Of a stretch of DNA of 34,864 nt, positions 7,545 through 14,118 are shown piece after piece; the stretch's first letter is position 1, and each line of letters begins with the position of its first letter. The notes beneath the pieces were generated by a model, which made no database searches, was not told the origin of the DNA, and was given only the letters and a program-made list of their open reading frames with translations. The translations under genes were made by a program, and so were the position numbers. The stretch is from a virus. The DNA lies in IMG/VR virus record IMGVR_UViG_3300003322_000611, positions 1-34,864 of that record; one strand, written 5' to 3'.

Positions 7545-7650
7545 GTAAAAAAATAAAAAGGGCGCCAACATTCTGTTATTCAGTTTCCGGTTATTGAGTG
7601 CTTTAAAAGCTATCCACAAAGCCGGTACGTTTGGCAGGGGAACGCCCTTT
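7545..7650 (-). ncRNA. Candidate structured RNA A upstream of structure B
   Basis: An 8-bp pair (7643-7650 with 7557-7564, AAAGGGCG / CGCCCTTT) encloses shorter nested pairs GCCAA/TTGGC, CCGG/CCGG and GCTTT/AAAGC. On the minus strand it ends in a TTTTTATTTTTTT tract. Size (about 94 nt) and layout resemble structure B directly downstream. No ORF of convincing coding character covers it. Structure is by eye only. Confidence 0.35.
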
Positions 7651-7651
7651 G

Positions 7652-7675
7652 AAAACCCGGCCCTTTTACGGCCGG
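7652..7675 (-). terminator. Weak terminator-like hairpin after the annealase gene
   Basis: CCGGCC / GGCCGG (7657-7662 with 7670-7675) with a 7-nt loop, followed on the minus strand by GTTTTC. Stem is strong but the U tract is short. Confidence 0.4.
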
Positions 7676-7821
7676 CTGTCCGGGTATATGACCAGGGCCG
7701 TATCTTCCTGGTCCTTCACCGGAGGTAACCTTTGAACAGGCACCGGATGTTGACCATTGCCCGCCTGTTCGTGGCGTGTCCCGGCCTTTACGGTAGGCCA
7801 TCGGGTTACCAGCCAATTTAT

Positions 7822-8703
7822 TTATGTCGGCATTTCATCGGCTTGCTTGCCGTTTGCCTTTTCCTGAGCTTTTTTTATAGCGTCTTCTGTGGCTGTAGTT
7901 GCTTTGTCTGCCTTTTCCTTTGGCGTTTTTTTGTCCGGGAATAATTCGGCCACTGTGCCTTCCTGGTTCTTAATCAATGTACACATACCACGCAATACCG
8001 AAAGTTTTTCCAGGTCAATATCTTCAATAGCTTTTAATCCCAACGCCCTGCAAATTTGATCGTCTTTTACTCCCAGGCTATGCAGATAATCTAGCGCTTT
8101 TTTACGCCTGGTTGGCAGCGTTTCTGCTGTCCCTTTTGCCACTTCCTTAACCTTTTCGTAAATATCTGCAACCAACGCGCTGGGCACTACTTTAAAAACG
8201 GCGTTTCTGAAAGCAATGGCGCAGGCTGCGTTACCGGTAACCACCTGCATGTCTTCGGTCATTGTTTGCATTCTGCCGGTCTTTTTACCGCCTTCATATA
8301 CGTTTTGCAAAATGGAGCGTTTTACTTCCAGCGTTATACATGTGTTTGTTTCCAGATCATGGCAAATACCTTGCGCGGTAATCGTCTTACCGTCGTTGTG
8401 AATTACACGCATACCTGCTCGTATATTACCATAAGAGCCGACCACAATTTCGGCCAGGCGAACGCTGGGCCCTTCTAGGGTTTTGTTCCCGCGCGGGAGC
8501 GCGTACGCGCATGACTGGGCAACGTCTTCGTTAATGGTCGCTATGCTCATGGTTCGGTCCATGAATGCCTTTATTGATCGGGGAAACGCTTTTGCCGTCG
8601 CAATTTGCGTATCAATCTCAGCCTTTAAAACAAGACTGAGCGCCGCCTCGTCTTTCAAAACTTCCACGCTATCCACCTGGCTAACATTTTCGTTTTGGTC
8701 CAT
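7822..8703 (-). CDS. Putative single-strand annealing recombinase
   Basis: 293 residues. Central features include SIATINEDVAQSCAYALPRG, a GPSVRLAEIV helix and a strand pattern ending in a Met-Gln-rich segment, then SALVADIYEKVKEVAKG and a C-terminal LGVKDDQICRALGLK helix pair followed by a Lys-rich tail. I place it with RecT/Rad52-type annealing proteins because of this helical C-terminal pattern and because it is the gene before a YqaJ exonuclease, the classic pairing. Identity to a named family is not certain. It is coupled to the HTH gene (27-nt gap). The reading frame stays open for 50 codons after its stop, to 7666. Confidence 0.6.
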   Translation of the reverse strand: MDQNENVSQVDSVEVLKDEAALSLVLKAEIDTQIATAKAFPRSIKAFMDRTMSIATINEDVAQSCAYALPRGNKTLEGPSVRLAEIVVGSYGNIRAGMRVIHNDGKTITAQGICHDLETNTCITLEVKRSILQNVYEGGKKTGRMQTMTEDMQVVTGNAACAIAFRNAVFKVVPSALVADIYEKVKEVAKGTAETLPTRRKKALDYLHSLGVKDDQICRALGLKAIEDIDLEKLSVLRGMCTLIKNQEGTVAELFPDKKTPKEKADKATTATEDAIKKAQEKANGKQADEMPT

Positions 8704-8730
8704 AAATGGGAATTGTAAAAGGGTTAAAAA

Positions 8731-9009
8731 TTACTTTTTCTTAGCCTCTACCTGGTCGGCCATGGCTATAAGTTCGTCCGCTTGCTTTTCTTCTTCCTTC
8801 AATCGCTCCATGAAAAAAGCGTTGATCTTATCGGGCAGCTCAGGGAGTGACACATAGCCATAAATCAACGCCTTATCAATTACCGGGCGGCTATAACCCA
8901 GTTTTTCGGCCATTAGTTCGGGGTCTCCTTTGCGGCGTAACTTCTGCCAGGCGTCGTGTAGTTTTTGCGATACTGTGCGCGTCCATTCGCGTTTGCTGGT
9001 TCTTGCCAT
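8731..9009 (-). CDS. Helix-turn-helix DNA-binding regulator
   Basis: 92 residues from the ATG at 9009; an upstream ATG at 9048 lies within the promoter and is rejected. Residues 29-52 (DPELMAEKLGYS then RPVIDKALIYGYV) form a plausible helix-turn-helix: helix, Gly turn, recognition helix starting at S40. The C-terminal 30 residues are a charged helix suited to dimerisation. Its own promoter has operator-like palindromes of the type seen at three other early promoters, so self-regulation and control of the early regulon are reasonable inferences. Whether it represses or activates is not visible. First gene of the unit with the annealase. Confidence 0.65.
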   Translation of the reverse strand: MARTSKREWTRTVSQKLHDAWQKLRRKGDPELMAEKLGYSRPVIDKALIYGYVSLPELPDKINAFFMERLKEEEKQADELIAMADQVEAKKK

Positions 9010-9035
9010 TGGGTTTAAATTCTTTGTTATTGCTC

Positions 9036-9064
9036 CAAAATTAAACATTTCCGAAACAAAACAA
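9036..9064 (-). promoter_or_regulatory. Promoter of the HTH regulator and annealase unit
   Basis: -7 box TAATTTTG (9043 to 9036), 18-bp spacer, -33 TTG (9064 to 9062). The ATG at 9009 is 27 nt downstream of the -7 box. Operator-like sites overlap the spacer and lie just upstream. Confidence 0.65.
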
Positions 9065-9097
9065 AAACATTTTTATTGCCATATAGAAACTATTTCG
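9041..9097 (-). promoter_or_regulatory. Operator-like palindromes at the regulator promoter
   Basis: Plus-strand AGAAA-CTA-TTTCG (9085-9097, one base from the consensus) and a degenerate TTAAA-CAT-TTCCG (9041-9053) whose starts are 44 bp apart, four helical turns. The degenerate site overlaps the -7 box. Confidence 0.5.
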
Positions 9098-9140
9098 GCG
9101 TTTGTAAAAACATCCTAATTTTTCAAAAATTATGAACCAA

Positions 9141-9177
9141 TAAAAAAGCCTGGGCCACCATTGTAGCGCCAGGCTTT
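9141..9177 (-). terminator. Intrinsic terminator of the SSB operon
   Basis: Perfect 9-bp stem AAAGCCTGG / CCAGGCTTT (9169-9177 with 9145-9153) and a 15-nt loop, with a T-rich tract at the minus-strand 3' side. It follows the stop at 9209 and precedes the promoter at 9043. Confidence 0.75.
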
Positions 9178-9208
9178 CAGTTATGCCAATTTGTACCCTG
9201 TAAATATA

Positions 9209-9529
9209 CTAAAATTCACTATCCAGAAACCCGTTTAAAAAAGCCTGGCAGCATACCTCCGACGCCTGCTTGCTATTTACTGTTAAACAGTTAAGCGCCT
9301 TGTTTAGCCTTTCAATACCAACAAGGGGACCGGCAACCGAACCCAGGCCAATATTCATACTACATTCGGCCTTTGTTGGCGGGTCGGTGTCCAATACTTC
9401 AAAAGACGCGACGCCGCAAAATTTGACCGGTCCGGCTTTTACAATGATGTGGTACGCGTTGGGCTCGTTTTCGTGGCGCTTCAGGAAATTAAATATAAGA
9501 TCAGGGCCAACGTATAAAATGCGCTCCAT
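9209..9529 (-). CDS. Phage protein of unknown function, Cys-containing
   Basis: 106 residues, mixed alpha/beta, with Cys at four places including a CC pair near residue 93. No recognised domain. Last gene of the operon that starts near 13065; its ATG at 9529 overlaps the stop of the preceding gene by one base, indicating coupling. A terminator follows at 9141-9177. Confidence 0.65.
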   Translation of the reverse strand: MERILYVGPDLIFNFLKRHENEPNAYHIIVKAGPVKFCGVASFEVLDTDPPTKAECSMNIGLGSVAGPLVGIERLNKALNCLTVNSKQASEVCCQAFLNGFLDSEF

Positions 9530-10002
9530 TACCGAAAGTTTAGTTTTTCAAAACCGCCTTCCCGGACCAATTGGAGGCCCTGTTGGCTTTCCTCACAAAG
9601 GGCAATCAGTTCGCGCGTGTTAGCCAGTTGCGCCTCCAGATCCTGCAAACGCTTCGCCCTGGCCTTGCTCAGTTCGTCCAGGATAACCGCCGCGATCTGG
9701 TTCTGGTCCTTCGCGTGAAAACTGTGCAAGGTTGGCAAAAGGTTTTGCAAAAACTCTTCCGGTGTGGGCTGGCGGGTGTTCCTGGTCATGCCTTCCGCAA
9801 TGGCCTTGCCGTCTTCAACGCCGCGGTCGTACGCCTTTTCTTCCCGGCGTTCCATTGTGTTATTGAGGTCGTCTGGCCACCGGCCGTCCGTCCCAATAAC
9901 ATATACCTTTTCGCCTGGCGTTAATAATAAATATTCTTTACCTGCTGGAATGGTTACCTGGCGCGCGCGTTTACGGGCCTCGTTTGTTTGTCCTTTTTCC
10001 AT
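9529..10002 (-). CDS. Phage protein of unknown function with C-terminal coiled coil
   Basis: 157 residues. The N-terminal 45 residues look like a small beta domain (IPAGKEYLLLTPGEKVYVIG), followed by a charged linker and, from about residue 115, a clear coiled coil rich in Leu, Ala, Arg and Glu. No enzymatic motif. Co-transcribed with the SSB gene upstream and coupled to the 106-codon gene downstream. Confidence 0.65.
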   Translation of the reverse strand: MEKGQTNEARKRARQVTIPAGKEYLLLTPGEKVYVIGTDGRWPDDLNNTMERREEKAYDRGVEDGKAIAEGMTRNTRQPTPEEFLQNLLPTLHSFHAKDQNQIAAVILDELSKARAKRLQDLEAQLANTRELIALCEESQQGLQLVREGGFEKLNFR

Positions 10003-10040
10003 TGTAATAGTTGGCCGTATTGAACCGACGGCGGCGGGTT

Positions 10041-10178
10041 TTAACGGTTTGCTTTCCTGCTTTGTTTTTGGAGCCTGGCGCGGCTTTGGCGCCGTTTAAA
10101 CCACTTTTTACCAAAGTGTAATGTATAATACCCGGTTTGCCCTTTTTCGGTGGGCGCGTGAAAAATCAATTGTTTCAT
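10041..10178 (-). CDS. Very small basic protein (45 codons)
   Basis: ATG at 10178, stop at 10041. The product begins MKQLIFHAPTEKGQTGYY and ends in a run of Arg, Lys and Gln. It starts 2 nt after the stop of the 77-codon gene and fills a gap otherwise empty, the same tight packing as its neighbours. Strong positive charge suggests nucleic-acid binding. No family recognised. Confidence 0.5.
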   Translation of the reverse strand: MKQLIFHAPTEKGQTGYYTLHFGKKWFKRRQSRARLQKQSRKANR

Positions 10179-10180
10179 AA

Positions 10181-10414
10181 TTACCAATTTTTAATATTAA
10201 AAAGTTTCATGTAATCCCTGCGTAAGGTTAGATAAATGTCAACGTAATATGTGTTTTTTTGGTAGGTAAGCAGCGGCCTGGCGTATCGTTCAATAAAATC
10301 CTCAACCGCCTGGTTGCGGCTGTCCAGGCTCCACATGGCCGCAATTTCAGCCCGGTACATGTATACAAATTCGTGCCTTTCGGCCCGCCGTTCTTTTGTG
10401 CTGCGGTGTCTCAT
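10181..10414 (-). CDS. Small phage protein, unknown function
   Basis: 77 residues, Arg- and Tyr-rich (N-terminus MRHRSTKERRAERHEF, C-terminus TLRRDYMKLFNIKNW), probably all helical. Follows the SSB gene by 2 nt. No recognised domain; charge would allow DNA or RNA contact. Confidence 0.6.
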   Translation of the reverse strand: MRHRSTKERRAERHEFVYMYRAEIAAMWSLDSRNQAVEDFIERYARPLLTYQKNTYYVDIYLTLRRDYMKLFNIKNW

Positions 10415-10416
10415 GT

Positions 10417-10836
10417 TTAAAAAGGAAGATCATCGTCGCCGGCGCCTTCAATCGGCGGCGGTTGTTTCCATTGGTCCTGGTTCCCTTGCGCGGGTGCCTG
10501 GTTTTGTGGTGGTATTCCACCGGTTTGCTGGCGCGTGCTGGGTGCCGGCTTTGCGCCTCCAACCTTTATAATATTCCAGCATTTCAGGGTGTTTATAATG
10601 CCATCTTTGCCTTGCTTGCTTTTGAACTTTTTACCCCTTACATCCACTTTACATTCCACTATGTCGCCCCGTAAAAAGTTGTCCAGCATGTTGGCGTCGC
10701 CCTGGTGGAACTCAATTTGGTAATGGTTCGGGTACTGTACATCTTTTTCTAGTACCCAGGCAACGCGCTTTTCAAAGTTGCCGAAAATTTCAGCGGGGAA
10801 AATGTCGGTTAATTCCCCTTTGATTATTATTTGCAT
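10417..10836 (-). CDS. ssb: DUF3127-type single-stranded DNA-binding protein
   Basis: 139 residues. The first 90 form an OB-fold-like beta domain as in DUF3127 proteins (MQIIIKGELTDIFPAE, then KRVAWVLE and GDIVECKVDVRGKKF). A Gln/Pro/Gly-rich linker leads to the acidic tip DDDLPF, the hallmark of SSB C-termini that recruit partner proteins. DUF3127 is the SSB-like form found in Bacteroidota and their phages. It would coat single strands in replication and in exonuclease/annealase recombination. Overlaps the upstream gene by 10 nt. Confidence 0.85.
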   Translation of the reverse strand: MQIIIKGELTDIFPAEIFGNFEKRVAWVLEKDVQYPNHYQIEFHQGDANMLDNFLRGDIVECKVDVRGKKFKSKQGKDGIINTLKCWNIIKVGGAKPAPSTRQQTGGIPPQNQAPAQGNQDQWKQPPPIEGAGDDDLPF

Positions 10837-11195
10837 TCTGTACGTTTTGGAAGGTTATTTAAAAACATGTGTATGTGTTCGCCGGTCACTTCTGCGCGCT
10901 GGGCAATTTCCCCAACCAGATCATGCAGGACGTTCACAGTGTCGGCAGTTGGTAACTTCTTAAATATTTCATCAAAAGCGTTTGCCTTCACCTGGGTAAT
11001 GCTGACCGTCCACATAATGTCGTCGGGTCCCAGGTGTAACGGCACTTTGACCGGGCAAACAACCACATTACCCACAACACTGGCCAGCACACGCACGGTT
11101 TCCGCCTTTGTTTCGTGCTTATCCTGCAACCAGATAAAGAACGCCAGCCAGCTATCAAGTCCCAAATATTTGCCGATTTCGTATTTAGTAATCAT
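10827..11195 (-). CDS. Phage protein of unknown function
   Basis: 122 residues, mixed alpha/beta. N-terminus MITKYEIGKYLGLDSW, C-terminal helix with HIHMFLNNLPKR. No motif recognised. Overlaps the SSB gene by 10 nt and shares one base with the preceding gene, so it is embedded in the same translationally coupled chain. Confidence 0.6.
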   Translation of the reverse strand: MITKYEIGKYLGLDSWLAFFIWLQDKHETKAETVRVLASVVGNVVVCPVKVPLHLGPDDIMWTVSITQVKANAFDEIFKKLPTADTVNVLHDLVGEIAQRAEVTGEHIHMFLNNLPKRTECK

Positions 11196-11470
11196 TACTC
11201 CGATAATTTTGTTCCTTCGGCTACTTCTTCCAGCCTGTAGTTGTCGCCAAAAATCATACGTTCCCGGCCGTTATAAACTTCCCTCAAATTAATAAGGGCG
11301 TCGCCGTATTTATCCAAAACGGTTAAAATGTCGGCGCCTGGCTCAATGGTAACCTCGAACATTTTGCAAAACGTTTCGAATGTTGGTCTTTCGGTCCATA
11401 AGGCAACCAGGTTGTTACGGGGTTGGTCGTAATTGTTGGCGACCGAAAACAGGCAGTATATTTTTTTCAT
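11195..11470 (-). CDS. Small phage protein, unknown function
   Basis: 91 residues; begins MKKIYCLFSVANNYDQP and contains an alternating hydrophobic pattern typical of a small alpha/beta fold. No recognised family. Start lies 2 nt after the previous stop; the stop overlaps the next ATG. Confidence 0.6.
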   Translation of the reverse strand: MKKIYCLFSVANNYDQPRNNLVALWTERPTFETFCKMFEVTIEPGADILTVLDKYGDALINLREVYNGRERMIFGDNYRLEEVAEGTKLSE

Positions 11471-11472
11471 GG

Positions 11473-11829
11473 TTAAAAAATGTTAAGTAGTTCCGCAATG
11501 GTTTTATTAATCGCTGTCAGGTATTCCAGGCCCTCATCGCTGGGCCTATCCATGTAATGCCTTGCCGCTTCCTGGCGGCGTAATAGGTACGGGATAAGTG
11601 AGCCAAAGAGTTGCAGGCCGTCGCCGTGGGCTATTATTTCAGCCTGTCGCGCCCGGTCGTCTAATTGGGTGGCTGTCATGGCGCCGGGTTCAGGAATGGC
11701 TTTTAATGCCGTATCACGCAATAAGGATGCGGCTTTTTTTGCAGCGTCTTCATAAGCATTTGAAACATTGGCGATCCTTATAATACCATAAATAACATGG
11801 TAAGCCTCATTTACTTCTCCCTTTGTCAT
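11473..11829 (-). CDS. All-helical phage protein, unknown function
   Basis: 118 residues, predicted almost fully helical (AYHVIYGIIRIANVSNAYED, then Arg/Glu-rich helices). No catalytic motif. Sits 5 nt after the lipoprotein gene and 2 nt before the 91-codon gene. Confidence 0.6.
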   Translation of the reverse strand: MTKGEVNEAYHVIYGIIRIANVSNAYEDAAKKAASLLRDTALKAIPEPGAMTATQLDDRARQAEIIAHGDGLQLFGSLIPYLLRRQEAARHYMDRPSDEGLEYLTAINKTIAELLNIF

Positions 11830-11834
11830 TGCTT

Positions 11835-12251
11835 TTATTTTAGGTCAAAAAATATGCAATCAGTAGTGCCAGACGGCACCACAATGGCCACCTGCTTGTT
11901 TGCCATCGGGTTGTCTTTATCCAGATAATCAACATTGTAATTGCCTGGCTTCAATTGCACCATACCAAACCACGCGGAGCTGCAGGCCGGCTGGCTGGCA
12001 CTGTATGTTATACGCCCGTAATCGGTGCCGGACACCTTCGCCGTAATCACTTTGTAGCTGGTTACGGCATTGGTGGAATAAAACCGCACATTCACCTTCG
12101 CGGGCGCGGGCGGCGTTGGGTTATCAACTGACTTTTTGCAGCTTACGATCGCCAGGAAGGCGACAAAAATCAAAATTCGTTTCCAGTACCGGAAACAAAT
12201 ACACTGTCTAACTGGGTACCCACAACGGGCACAACGTCCGTAATTTTTCAT
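11835..12251 (-). CDS. Phage lipoprotein with N-terminal Cys cluster
   Basis: 138 residues from the ATG at 12251, whose ATGA overlaps the stop of a hidden 33-codon ORF; this coupling decides the start. The first 19 residues hold CxxC and CxC (RCARCGYPVRQCIC), zinc-ribbon-like. Then come Lys/Arg, a hydrophobic segment (ILIFVAFLAIVSC) ending in a lipobox, and CKKS as in Bacteroidota lipoproteins. The mature part (about 95 residues) is beta-rich, with two further Cys. It should be anchored in a membrane after lipidation. Phage lipoproteins often block superinfection; that role is inference. A Cys cluster ahead of a signal peptide is unusual. Confidence 0.65.
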   Translation of the reverse strand: MKNYGRCARCGYPVRQCICFRYWKRILIFVAFLAIVSCKKSVDNPTPPAPAKVNVRFYSTNAVTSYKVITAKVSGTDYGRITYSASQPACSSAWFGMVQLKPGNYNVDYLDKDNPMANKQVAIVVPSGTTDCIFFDLK

Positions 12252-12349
12252 TTTAGTTTTTTTGGCTGGCGGCAGATCCATAGGTGGCCAATAACGCGGG
12301 CACCGATCAGGATGCAGGCCGCCAGGGTGTTTAATAAAAAAAATCTCAT
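12248..12349 (-). CDS. Hidden 33-codon membrane peptide
   Basis: ATG at 12349, TGA at 12248 overlapping the lipoprotein ATG. The product MRFFLLNTLAACILIGARVI continues to a basic end (RQPKKLK): one hydrophobic segment plus positive tail, a single-span membrane peptide. It starts 18 nt after the preceding stop. The overlap and its composition support translation; short length keeps confidence moderate. Confidence 0.5.
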   Translation of the reverse strand: MRFFLLNTLAACILIGARVIGHLWICRQPKKLK

Positions 12350-12367
12350 GGGGCTGGTTGGTTGGGT

Positions 12368-12619
12368 TTAGTAAGGTAAACGGGTCCAAAATAGCATTTC
12401 CCCCGCTTCGTACGGGTCAAACCGGCTATTGCGCCAAATACTGGCATACTGCCACGGGTGGCGGTTCCTTTTGGTATGCCGATACATAAATAAAAGTAAC
12501 TTTTCCAGGTTGTTGCCGTTCAATTCGAACTTATCCGGCCGGCCCTCTTTTTTATACTCGTCTTTAAGTATCAGTAAAACCTGGTATTTGGGTTTTCGCT
12601 TCTCTTTGGAAGTACCCAT
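12368..12619 (-). CDS. Small basic phage protein, unknown function
   Basis: 83 residues with a Lys/Arg-rich N-terminus (MGTSKEKRKPKYQV), then a helix-rich body with several Trp and Arg residues. No domain recognised. Starts 2 nt after the stop of the 56-codon ORF at 12622. Confidence 0.6.
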   Translation of the reverse strand: MGTSKEKRKPKYQVLLILKDEYKKEGRPDKFELNGNNLEKLLLFMYRHTKRNRHPWQYASIWRNSRFDPYEAGEMLFWTRLPY

Positions 12620-12621
12620 AA

Positions 12622-12792
12622 TTATATGCTTTGGGGTTTACGTTTTGCCGCAATGGCGGCCGCCATGCGGTTCTGATTGTGCCAGAATTTAAGCTCTTCG
12701 GCAATCTCTTTTTTCTCCCGTTTGGTCGGTGCGGTAATGTATTCGATAAACAAGCGGGTAGTGCGGCGTTGGTTTCGTTCTATCTGTGTCAT
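12622..12792 (-). CDS. Small basic protein (56 codons)
   Basis: ATG at 12792, stop at 12622. Product begins MTQIERNQRRTTRLFIEYIT and is helical, ending RKPQSI. Packed 2 nt before the next gene. It lies directly after two strong hairpins and a T6 tract, so its expression may depend on read-through of that terminator-like element. Confidence 0.6.
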   Translation of the reverse strand: MTQIERNQRRTTRLFIEYITAPTKREKKEIAEELKFWHNQNRMAAAIAAKRKPQSI

Positions 12793-12811
12793 TGTTTGGA
12801 GAATTGAAGGT

Positions 12812-12875
12812 TAAAAAATGGGCCCCGAGGTCACCACAGGGCCCGCCCGCTGGAACTTTGCGGGAAACCAGCGGG
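12812..12875 (-). terminator. Double hairpin with U tract (attenuator-like)
   Basis: First stem CCCGCTGG / CCAGCGGG (12868-12875 with 12846-12853); second hairpin 12820-12844 with GGGCCC arms and an inner GGT/ACC; then T6 at 12813-12818. It follows the 62-codon gene, but the next ATG is only 21 nt beyond the U tract with no room for a new promoter, so partial termination is likely. Confidence 0.6.
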
Positions 12876-12876
12876 G

Positions 12877-13065
12877 TTATTTTTGTTCCGCCTTTATAGC
12901 GTCACGCTTGCGCTTTAAGGCGTCCCAATTCGTTTGTATATTCTCATATTGCAAATAGTCGTCGGCCGTCATATTGTTGGTGTCAAAATTATACTTGTGG
13001 TTAAGCTCCTGTAAACGGGCTTCCAGGGTGTGCATTTCGGCGGTAATCTGTTGTAATTCGGTCAT
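12877..13065 (-). CDS. Small coiled-coil protein led by a regulated promoter
   Basis: 62 residues from the ATG at 13065, which sits 30 nt from a TATATTTG box; longer upstream frames run through the promoter and are rejected. Product is a coiled coil (MTELQQITAEMHTLEARLQE) with a Lys/Arg-rich end (KRKRDAIKAEQK). First gene after an operator-controlled promoter and followed at once by a double hairpin, so it may be made in larger amounts than the genes after it. Function unknown. Confidence 0.7.
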   Translation of the reverse strand: MTELQQITAEMHTLEARLQELNHKYNFDTNNMTADDYLQYENIQTNWDALKRKRDAIKAEQK

Positions 13066-13094
13066 GTTGCAAAGTTTTTTCGTTATTCGATACA

Positions 13095-13102
13095 CAAATA
13101 TA
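13095..13102 (-). promoter_or_regulatory. Promoter -7 box of the SSB operon
   Basis: TATATTTG fits TAnnTTTG, 30 nt before the ATG at 13065. The -33 zone is occupied by an operator palindrome and has no clean TTG. The leader shares the strings ATTTGTGTATC and AAAAACTTTGCAA with the promoter at 14539. Confidence 0.6.
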
Positions 13103-13120
13103 ATCCCTTTTATCAAAAAC

Positions 13121-13144
13121 CGAAACATTTTCGAAATTATTTTT
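13121..13144 (-). promoter_or_regulatory. Tandem operator pair, 11-bp offset
   Basis: CGAAA-CAT-TTTCG (13121-13133, perfect) and CGAAA-TTA-TTTTT (13132-13144, left half intact) overlap by two bases with an 11-bp offset, the same arrangement as at 4222-4245. Confidence 0.6.
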
Positions 13145-13162
13145 ATAGCCAGGGCGAAACAT

Positions 13163-13192
13163 AACAGAAAAGCCCCGGGACGAAACCTGGGC
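13163..13192 (-). terminator. Terminator after the methyltransferase gene
   Basis: GCCCAGG / CC-GGGC stem with a small internal mismatch (13172-13192), followed by TTTTCTGTT on the minus strand. Lies between the methyltransferase stop (13221) and the promoter at 13102. Confidence 0.55.
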
Positions 13193-13220
13193 CGATCATT
13201 AAACCGTACCAATTAATATT

Positions 13221-13907
13221 TTAAGGGTTCGCATCAAAAAACGCTTTGGCAAAACCTGCCGGCGTGTTGCTGCGTAATGTCTTTGTTTTTTCGCTTTTAC
13301 CGCCCGTTTTAGCCATGATCTCAGACGTTTTGTAAATACGCCCATTGGTTGACTGGGCCACCGTTATGGGCTCCACAGGGCGCCTGGTTAAGTTCGTATT
13401 GAACTGCCCCCAAAGAATTGTTTTTTTGGTGTAGGGGTCGCCATAATCACAAGGGTTAAAACTCATTGCCCGGTACTTCGCCGCGTGCGGTACCAACTTT
13501 TCCAGGCGCCCTGGCGGGTTCTCCATAACCCAAAATTTCCATGGGAAAAGGTCGCGGAAGATCAGCACCACATCAACCAGGGCGGCCGCGTAATCGCTCA
13601 GGGTCCAATCCGGCCCGTATGGCTCAGGCGCCGGGGTTGTGTCCTTCATTGGCCAGTACTGCGCGCCTGCGCTGGAAATATCTGTACAGGGCGGCGCCGC
13701 AATAAGGCCCCACGGTATATAGCCGTTTTCCTGGGCCTCTTCAATATCCATCTGCAACCGGTTAAGCATGGTTAAAATACAACCCTCTTTTTTGTAGTCC
13801 CATAAAAGCGTAGGGTAACCGGCTTTAATGTAGGGCCTGGGCCACCTGCCGCTGTAGTCGTATATACTAACTATTAACCTTTGTTCCGGGTACAATGGAA
13901 GTTTCAC
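13221..13907 (-). CDS. Compact C5-cytosine DNA methyltransferase-like protein
   Basis: 228 residues. Motif I-like region near 14-36 (SIYDYSGRWPRPYIKAGY then LLWD), motif IV APPCTDISS with the catalytic Cys at 74, motif VI ENPPG (E129-G133), a CDYGDPYTKKTILWG stretch (153-167) typical of phage cytosine methyltransferases, and a C-terminal RSNTPAGFAKAFF (212-224) in place of motif X. It lacks a long target-recognition domain, and PPC is followed by T where Q is usual. It probably methylates phage DNA at the C5 of cytosine, perhaps against host restriction. The start overlaps the 83-codon gene by 41 nt. Confidence 0.75.
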   Translation of the reverse strand: MKLPLYPEQRLIVSIYDYSGRWPRPYIKAGYPTLLWDYKKEGCILTMLNRLQMDIEEAQENGYIPWGLIAAPPCTDISSAGAQYWPMKDTTPAPEPYGPDWTLSDYAAALVDVVLIFRDLFPWKFWVMENPPGRLEKLVPHAAKYRAMSFNPCDYGDPYTKKTILWGQFNTNLTRRPVEPITVAQSTNGRIYKTSEIMAKTGGKSEKTKTLRSNTPAGFAKAFFDANP

Positions 13908-14118
13908 GTGCTAAAAATTTAGGAAGATCAAAAAACCCAACGGCCTGAAACGTCGCCGCTGGGCTGCCGGCGAACTGCTGCAAAATCTCATTTAAAAACT
14001 GCTTAATATTTTCGGGCGTTGGGTCCAATTGCTTTATGGTAATGCCCAGCAACTTTTTGGGGTCAATGGTCAATTTCAGGATTTTAAAGGCCTGTTTTTC
14101 TGCTTTAGATAGTGGCAT
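13867..14118 (-). CDS. Small phage protein, unknown function
   Basis: 83 residues, Lys-rich N-terminus (MPLSKAEKQAFKILKL), then helices with several Gln and Phe. No known domain. Overlaps the methyltransferase start by 41 nt, so the two may be translated together. A terminator-like hairpin lies just before its ATG. Confidence 0.6.
   Translation of the reverse strand: MPLSKAEKQAFKILKLTIDPKKLLGITIKQLDPTPENIKQFLNEILQQFAGSPAATFQAVGFFDLPKFLARETSIVPGTKVNS

Noticed and set aside
7373-7597. 74-codon plus-strand ORF in the same gap
   Set aside because: Opposite to all other genes and covers the exonuclease promoter; no supporting signal.
7610-7816. 68-codon minus ORF in the gap before the exonuclease gene
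   Set aside because: It begins with TTG, uses GGA, CGA and AGA codons unlike its neighbours, is Gly/Pro-rich, and runs through the hairpin region.
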